Shown here piece after piece: positions 57,100 to 64,000 of a DNA stretch of 64,000 bases. The position numbers and the translations under genes are program-made. Source of the DNA: Fremontodendron californicum (taxonomy: Eukaryota; Streptophyta; Magnoliopsida; Malvales; Malvaceae). Position 1 is the first letter of the stretch, and each line of letters starts with the position of its first letter. The stretch spans positions 13,381,122 to 13,445,121 of the forward strand of contig JAULJL010000024.1 in the NCBI GenBank assembly GCA_030761205.1, given 5' to 3'. The notes beneath the pieces are model-generated. The model was not told the origin of the DNA, ran no database searches, and worked only from the letters and a program-made list of their open reading frames with translations.

Positions 57100-58912
57100 G
57101 AAGAGTTTAATGTTTAACGCAGAAAATCGGGAGAAAGTTATATTTAACGTTTGAGAATAAATATTAATAGAGAGATAAAATATTAATAAAGCGTTAACCG
57201 TTACGCCTAGATATAAAATTTTACGTTTAAGAAGTCAGTAAATTTAATCAATATTAAATATTCAAGATATTAAATTTGACCTGAATTAATTCCAAAAATA
57301 TAACATATCTGAAAAATGTAAAAATACCCATTAATTTTAATCTAATTAATTAATGTCAAATAAATGGAGTGAGAAATATTTTAATTTAAAAAAAGTTAAA
57401 TAGTCAAGATTTAACTTTTACATAAATTTATTTTTTAAATGCCTAAACTACTCCTATTTGCTATAACATGGAATGAGGAGCTAATGAGCGAAAAAACTAA
57501 ATACATATCTTGTCCCTATTTACTCTAGGTATGAGGTAAAAATATATTATTATATACATAATTTTTTAAATATTTAAACTACTCCTATTTACTACAAAAT
57601 GGAATGAGGAGCTAATGAAAAAAAAAAAACTTATTATGCCCCTATTTACTTTAGGTAGGAGCTAGAAATATATGATTACTAGGAATATGCCCCCGCCTTG
57701 CAAGGGTCGACTTCGTAATATTTTTGAATATAAATATATATATATATATTTATTTTATTTGTTAAATAATGAATAGTTAAAGGGCATTCTTATTAAGATA
57801 TGATCTAAATGAAGAATGGATTGAAACTAAATTGATTGATTATCTAATAGAATTCATATCAGATGAATTGGATAGACATTACTATATGATGACATAGAAA
57901 AGTCCATAATGCTCCAAAATAGCCAAGATTACCGAAACACTAACCTATAAAGGATTTCGAATTGTATTTGTAAAACAAACATTCATATGGGATATGAGAT
58001 GTTTGGTTTTATAATTACAAATGTGCATTCAAAAGAGTTTTGAATTCACATCCCATAGGAAAGTAAATGAGTTTACTTTGAATGTTTCTACACAAGTAGG
58101 AAACAGTGGGAGTATTATGACATTTAAAAGTTAAAGCTCATAAGTAGAAATTTGAAGTTTATGCATAGGATGTATAAAGGCACAAAGATTTAGTAGGATG
58201 CATTATGATGCATTACTCATACCAGATGAGTCTACTAAACATAATAATTAAGTAGGATGCATAGTGATGCATAACTCATAAGAGATGAGTGTACTTAATA
58301 GAACATTGTTAGATGGATTAAGATATCTAGTTTTGATAGTGACATTCAAGAGTTGAATTTATCAAAAGGATGAGATATCTTTTGTGCATACCTAAGGGTT
58401 AGTGGGAGTAATGAGGATTACTCATTGAACAATGTATATCAGATACATTGATGATTAAAAGGTAAATCAACAGTTATGCTAAGATCTAACAGATTTAGCA
58501 ACAACTGATTGGATTAAATGTTAAATGAGTTTAACATAGAGAGAATCCAATAAGTGACTTAATGCCATGATGTTAATAAATCAGCCATTTGGAAACGTTC
58601 CAAATCTAAGAGGACTGGATTATTTATATTCTAAGTCAGAATATAAACCTTTTGTTTAAGGCTGCAAAAAGGTGTATTTGGATCGCTAGCTCACTGGGCT
58701 AATTAAAAGATTTCCAGTTGTTAAAGTAACAACATGAGCCATAAGGAATCGGGTTTCATTGTGATTCGGATATGTATTTGTGACTATGATAATAGAGATT
58801 ATCAAAGGTATATGACCGAAGCATATTCTCACAATAATGTACTGAAGCTATTGCTAATTGAAAGAGTTCGTTATTGGATGCGTTAGTGATTGGCTTAGTG
58901 CAAGTGTGAGAT
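57100..58912. other. AT-rich DNA, possible Helitron 3' end, then worn copia internal tail
   Basis: A duplicated segment (ACTCCTATTT...GGAATGAGGAGCTAATGA) lies at 57443-57675. At 57679 the minus strand reads GGCGGGGGCATATTCCTAG|T, Helitron-like. The last part (58870-58912) mirrors the end of the copia pol and its polypurine tract (GATTGGCTTAGTG...GAGAT) before the LTR at 58913. No intact gene. Confidence 0.4.
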
Positions 58913-60719
58913 TGTTGGTGTATGCCCTAGAGCCAATCGGTTTGGTCAGGTATAAACTACCAATAATGCAAGCCCATCACTATATTTTAGTGATACAAGG
59001 TTTTCCTTCATGTTAGTACGATGACAAGGAGTTATTAAGTACTAATCAGATGAAGCCCATGGAACATAATGGGCTTGCAAAAGAAATATATATAATTGTG
59101 AGATCCTTATGCATCAAAGTCATGTTCCTAAAACGATTCCTGGTCATCATATTGCCAAGACGGGGCATTGGCAATGCTCAAAGACTGGTACATGTTAAGC
59201 CTACTTACTTAGTAAGCAACTGATCTCACGTGTTGAAGTATATGAGATACTTTAGGATAACATGTAGGTGCTTGTCTGTTGAACATGGTCCGCTGTGAGA
59301 ACTCCATTTGGTATTGTCATTCAAGTGTCTATGGAAATGTTCTCACGTGTCAGTCGTTTAAGTAGTTCTCTGACTTGTGATACCAGGTCATCTTGTATTG
59401 GGAATGTCATACTTTGATTCCATCACGAACGGGTCCCTAACACAGAGTGATGCTTATGGTAGGGTGGTTTTGGGTATGACATGAACCATACGAAGATGGA
59501 TGTGTGATCCAGAGAGGATTCACCAGTCCAAATGACATCGGAGACATATCTCATTTGTTCTTAGCTTAAGTTAACTTAATGGAATCTTTGGCCAGAGTAT
59601 GATGAATTTAGGAGAAATAGTTTCTCTAAGTTCACAAAGTTAACTAATAGCTGCAAGAAGTAATATGGATTGAACATGAGTAGACACTGCACTATGCTCA
59701 TGATCTTTCCGAGATATTTGGTAAAAGGATCGAATTACACTGATAGACTAAACACGAAAGGTTATGTCGAGACTAACTTGACTCTCCAGTATTTGGGTGG
59801 TCATGATGGCTTGCTAGAGTCCACTCATGATCTATGAATGTAAATTAATTAGATTAATGTATAATTATTGCCAACATATTGGAAGCCTAATGGGTCGCAC
59901 ATAGAAAGGTGAATTAAGAGATTAAAATGGAAAGAGCCTAATTGATTAATTTGAGAATTTAATCAATAGGGACTTAATCAAATAGTTTAATTAAGTGGAA
60001 GGACTTAAGTGCAAATACATAAGAGTTATTGCCCATAGTCCAAACCCTGGAGTGATTTCCGCCCCCTATAAAAGAAACATGATAGCTTGGCCACCTCCCT
60101 ATGGCCTCCCTAGCCGCATATGTGATATGCTTAGAGGCTTTGGTGTCTTGTTGATTTATTGACTTCCTCCTTGCCTCTTCATGGATTGCTAAAGAGAAAA
60201 ATGTTTTCTTTCAAGAGAGCAAAGGCATAGAGTGAAGAAGAAAGAAGATCAAGATAATCCTTAAGGTTGGAGCACCAAACCCGGAGAAGCAAGAAAAGGG
60301 TTTTCTTCTTCTTGATGCTTATGAAGCATTCGGTCATCGATGTTTATTTAGATGGGGAGAGGTTTCTTGAAACCTAAACTACTAGCATCGTTTTCGACAA
60401 GACTCCATTCCTACCTTATGAAGGTTTTCTTGATCATCTTGTGTGGATTACCGTTAGAGGCCAGAAACTTGTGTGGCTTGAAGTCTCGGATTGACAACTT
60501 GGTGTTCAAGATTGAGTGGGCTGTTTGGAAACTCAAGATTATTAGATCTTTGAGTTAAGGTATGATTTCTAAAAATATGTATGCTTTATAATTACAAGAT
60601 CGCATTAAAATTTTACAAGCATGATCCTGTAAGATTCAACTATCTCTTTGTTTATTATTCCGCTGCATTCATGTTCTTCTTTAATTCGTTTATTGTTTGA
60701 GCATGAGGTCGAATCCTAA
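58913..60719 (+). repeat. Ty1/copia LTR (left), 3' end truncated
   Basis: It starts TGTTGGTGTATGCCCTAGAG after GTGTGAGAT. It is homologous throughout to 61928-63603 (CTATGGAAATGTTCTCA, TATTTGGGTGGTCATGATG, GAGCATGAGGTCGAATCC). It carries CTATAAAAG at about 60066-60074. The end CAACA and the primer site are lost where RT sequence joins. Confidence 0.8.
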
Positions 60720-61913
60720 GAGACACAACCTGAAGGTTTTTCATCCAAGGCCACTTCTAATAAGGTATGCAAGCTGCAAAAGTCCATTTATAGACTAAAG
60801 CAAGCATCTCGGAGTTGGAATATTAGGTTTGATGAAACAATTAGAGAATTTGGTTTCATTAAGAATCCTGATGAACCATGTGTTTATAAGAAGCTAATCG
60901 AAAATGCAGTTGTGTTCCTAGTGCTATATGTCGACAACATATTGCTCGTAGGAAACGATCTACCTATGCTTCAGACGACCAAAGTTTGGCTCTCCAAACA
61001 ATTCTCCATGAAGGATTTGGGAGAAACAGCATATATTCTAGGAATTAAAATCTATAGAGATAGATTGAAAAGGCTGCTTGGATTGTCCAATTCCATTTTC
61101 ATAAACAAGGTGCTAAAGAGGTTTAGCATGGATATGTCCAAAAGAGGTAACTTGCCTATGTTACATGGTGTACATCTCTCAAAAGAGATGTGTCCTAAAA
61201 CAATTCAAGAGAGGACACGAATGGATAAGATCCCGTATGCTTCGGCAATTAGATCTATCATGTATGCCATGTTGTGCAGAAGACCAGATGTGTCATATGC
61301 TCTGAGTGTCATGAGCAGATACCAAAGAAATCCTAGTGAGAGTCACTGGACTGCTATGAAGAATATACTCAATTACTTGAGAAGAACTAAGGATATTTTC
61401 TTGGTCTATGGAAAGACTGAACTCCAAATTAGGGGTTATACAGATGCTAGATTCCCAACTGATAAGGATGACAGTAAATCGCAGGGCAGTTACGTATTTA
61501 CCTTAAATGGAGCTACAGTCAGTTGGAAAAGTTCCAAACAGACTACAACTGTAGATTCAACAATAGAAGCTGAATACATCTCCGCGTGTGAGGTAGCGAA
61601 GGAGGCTATTTGGATTAAGAATTTCATCACTGAACTTGGTATGGTTCCTAGCATTATTAATCCAGTAACACTTTACTGTGATAACAATGGAGCCATAACG
61701 CAAGCTTTGGAACCAAGGTCTCATCATAAATCCAAACATGTATTGCGGCAATATCACTTGATTCGAGATATAGTTCAAAGAGGTGATATAAGTATGGAAA
61801 GGGTACCTACAGAGGATAATATTGCTGATCCTTTCGCTAAGGTTCTATCCCAGCAGAAACACAATCGTCACATGGAAGGATATGGGCTTAAGTATATGGG
61901 CGATTGGCTTTAG
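60720..61913 (+). pseudogene. Copia pol fragment: RT C-terminal part and RNase H
   Basis: About 397 open codons beginning inside RT (QPEGFSSK, then KLQKSIYRLKQASRSWNIRF) and ending GDWL with a stop at 61911. The RT catalytic motif is LYVDN (about 60927), so the second Asp of the usual YVDD is Asn. Further motifs are MKDLGETAYILGIKI, then RNase H with GYTDARF, STIEAEYISA and LYCDNNGA. Gag, protease, integrase and the RT N-terminus are missing; the frame starts directly at the truncated LTR. Enzymatically dead although the frame is open. Confidence 0.88.
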
Positions 61914-61927
61914 TGCTAGTGGGAGAT
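61914..61927 (+). other. Copia polypurine tract
   Basis: GCTAGTGGGAGAT precedes the LTR start TGTTTGTG. Confidence 0.7.
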
Positions 61928-63603
61928 TGTTTGTGTAAACCCTGCAAGCCAATCTAGTTAGGCTTGTATGGTACTATTTATATTTTCATGTATTGCACAT
62001 TATAGTTGTTAATTATAATTGAGATATTTCTTTATCCATAAGTTTTGTTATAATTTGTTACAAATGTTTTGTGAAGATAAAGCTTATGAAACACAATGGC
62101 CTTGCAAAGGAATTGTAAGGAGTTACAATTATGAGGATCCTTATGCATCAAAGCCGTGTTTCTAAAACTATTCCTGGTCATTGTATTGTCAAGACAGGGC
62201 ACTGACAATGCTCAAAGACTAGCATATGTTAAGCCTTCATGCAGATGATGCATGCAACCGATCGCATAGGTTGAAAGTATAGTGATACTTGGGGATAATA
62301 TATGGATGCTTGTTAGTTAAACTAGTTCACTGAACATGACCCGCTATGAGAGTTCCATTTGGTATTTCACTCAAGTGTCTATGGAAAATACTCTCATGTG
62401 TCAATAGCGTAAGTAACCCTTTGACTTGTGACAACAGGTCATCTTGTATGTGAATTGTCATACTTAGATTTCATCATGAACGGGTCCCAACAAGGGATGC
62501 TTATGGTAGGATGTTATTGGGTATGACATGAAGCATACGAAAATGAATGAGTGGTCCAGAGAGGATTCGTCACCCCAAGTGATATGAGGGGACATATCTC
62601 ACATGTATCTGGCTTATATTAACTTATGGAAGTCCTTGGCCAAGGCAATACTTAAGGAGTTAACATTTAAGTTGCAAGTCTAATATGGAATAGGATAAAG
62701 AGTAGACACTGAACCATGCTCTTTCCTATCCCGGGATATTTGATGAAGGGATCGAATTACACAGACATATTGTACACGAAAGGCTTGTTGAACCTTATTG
62801 ACTCTCTCGGTATTTGGGTGGTCATGATGCATTGCTAGATGCCGCTCATGATCTATAAATACGAATTGGAAATTCTTAAATGAATTTAATTTATATTTAT
62901 TGCCAATACGTTGGGGGCCTAATGGGTCACACACAAAAGGTGATTAATAGAATTAAAATAAGATTGGGCTAGATTAAATATTCATTAAGTATAAAGGACT
63001 TGTTATGAATATTTAATAATATATAAGGGCTTATGTGCAATAATTTCAATAGTTGGCATACACTAAACCTAGTTATATATATGCCTCATGTTGTTGCCGC
63101 CTCCCCTAACCCTGATAGTAGCCGCACACCTCTCACTCTCCCTGACTGAGGTTCGGCCGCATAGCACAAGAGGAAGAGGAATTCGATTCTTCTTTCCTTC
63201 TTCTGAATCGGCTGACTAGAGAACTAAGGAGGAAGGTTTCTCACAACCTAGGCAACTAGCATTGTCTTGGCAAAACATAATCTCAACCTTGTGAAGGTTT
63301 TCAAGTCACCTGTGTAAATTACTATTAGAGGCCGGACAATTGGACGGCTTTGGTTTTCAACAACCGGGCTTGGTATACAAGTACAAGAACATCTGCGATC
63401 TGTGTTTCGGCAATCACAAGATCAGAGGTATGAGATTCAGTTTGTTGTTTGTTCTTGACAGGATGATCGTTTTTGAATTCATAAGTAGATCCATGGAGGA
63501 ATTTGGTTTATCTTTGTTTTGTTTTATTCCGCTGGGTTGTTAATTTAACTTGTAGATTAAATTGTACATGATCTCTATTTTGAGCATGATCCGAATCCCA
63601 ACA
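61928..63603 (+). repeat. Ty1/copia LTR (right, 1676 bp)
   Basis: It starts TGTTTGTGTAAACCCTGC and ends CGAATCCCAACA, alignable to the left LTR but clearly diverged. The ORF at 63340-63543 lies inside the LTR. Confidence 0.82.
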
Positions 63604-64000
63604 AGAACTAAATTGAAAGTTCAATTTCAAAGAAAAGTTTGAAATTGGAGGAACCTGAAAGTTCAATTTAGAGGTGAATCAATGAAGAATGGATTTGGAA
63701 AGATCAATTTCTAGGAGAATGAGAAGATGAATCAATTTGAGGAAGAAATTAAAAATGGAGGGACTAAATTACACAAATTAAAAGTTTGGACTTGTAGAGA
63801 ATGGTACAATTGAAAATAAAATTAGTTTGGAAATGATAGAGGGATGGATAAAAAATAAATGAAAGTTGGAGAAAGATATGGAAATATCCCAAGGTAGAAA
63901 TGTAGTAAAATAAAGAAGTGAGGCCATTTTGGAGAAAACAGAAGGTGACATTGTTGTAAATAAGTGGATGACATGGCAAAGAAGTACATAACATGGTAAG
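63604..64000. other. Unassigned repeat-like DNA
   Basis: Purine-rich sequence with AAGTTCAATTT repeated near 63617 and 63660. No coding seen. Confidence 0.4.

Overview
The window is nuclear DNA of a flowering plant, most likely a eudicot. It is AT-rich and packed with nested transposable elements of plant-specific lineages (Athila- and Tat-like Ty3/gypsy, Ty1/copia, hAT-type MITEs, probable Helitrons, a LINE tail). Two small intron-containing host genes lie among them. I saw no rRNA, tRNA gene, CRISPR array or bacterial-type operon.

Layout. (1) 1-21972: a large, old, gag-only LTR retrotransposon on the + strand. Its 5' end lies before the window. It has a broken gag with three C-x2-H-x5-H-x4-C knuckles, about 5.6 kb of non-coding DNA made largely of tandem arrays, a polypurine tract and a 4.8-kb 3' LTR. 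(2) 1387-11005: a very young Athila-type element (element A, minus strand) inserted into that gag. It has two 1492-bp LTRs that look identical, a CTTAT target duplication and a tRNA-Asp primer site. It carries three intact ORFs in a row: a gag-protease-integrase-remnant fusion (RT and RNase H deleted in frame), a zinc-finger ORF resembling the nucleic-acid-binding proteins of Betaflexiviridae, and an intronless LOG-family (cytokinin-activating phosphoribohydrolase) ORF. (3) 21973-26300: AT-rich DNA with an inverted-repeat element of about 2 kb and two 243-251-bp hAT-type MITEs. (4) 26540-28250: a small spliced host gene, minus strand. (5) 28780-33935: probable Helitrons with a nested 525-bp hAT MITE and a tandem array of about 125 bp period. 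(6) 33936-38700: mostly non-coding, with one open exon-like stretch and a LINE tail. (7) 39486-42986: a second small host gene whose last exon is split by a 2559-bp hAT-type element. (8) 43309-56600: two old, broken Athila-type copies, the first carrying a 4538-bp solo LTR of the same giant-LTR family as (1). (9) 57679-63603: copia LTR-internal-LTR remnants.

The main discovery candidate is element A. The viral-like ORF and the LOG-like ORF occupy the slot after pol where Athila elements carry an env-like gene. Each captured ORF has a strong 3' splice-site consensus just upstream of its ATG (acceptors at 6163 and 5371), and a 5' splice-donor consensus (9267) lies between the primer site and the gag ATG. 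Splicing between them would remove gag and give one subgenomic mRNA per captured ORF, as retroviruses do for env. The proposal that a non-autonomous retrotransposon carries a silencing-suppressor-like protein plus a cytokinin activator is my inference from sequence alone.
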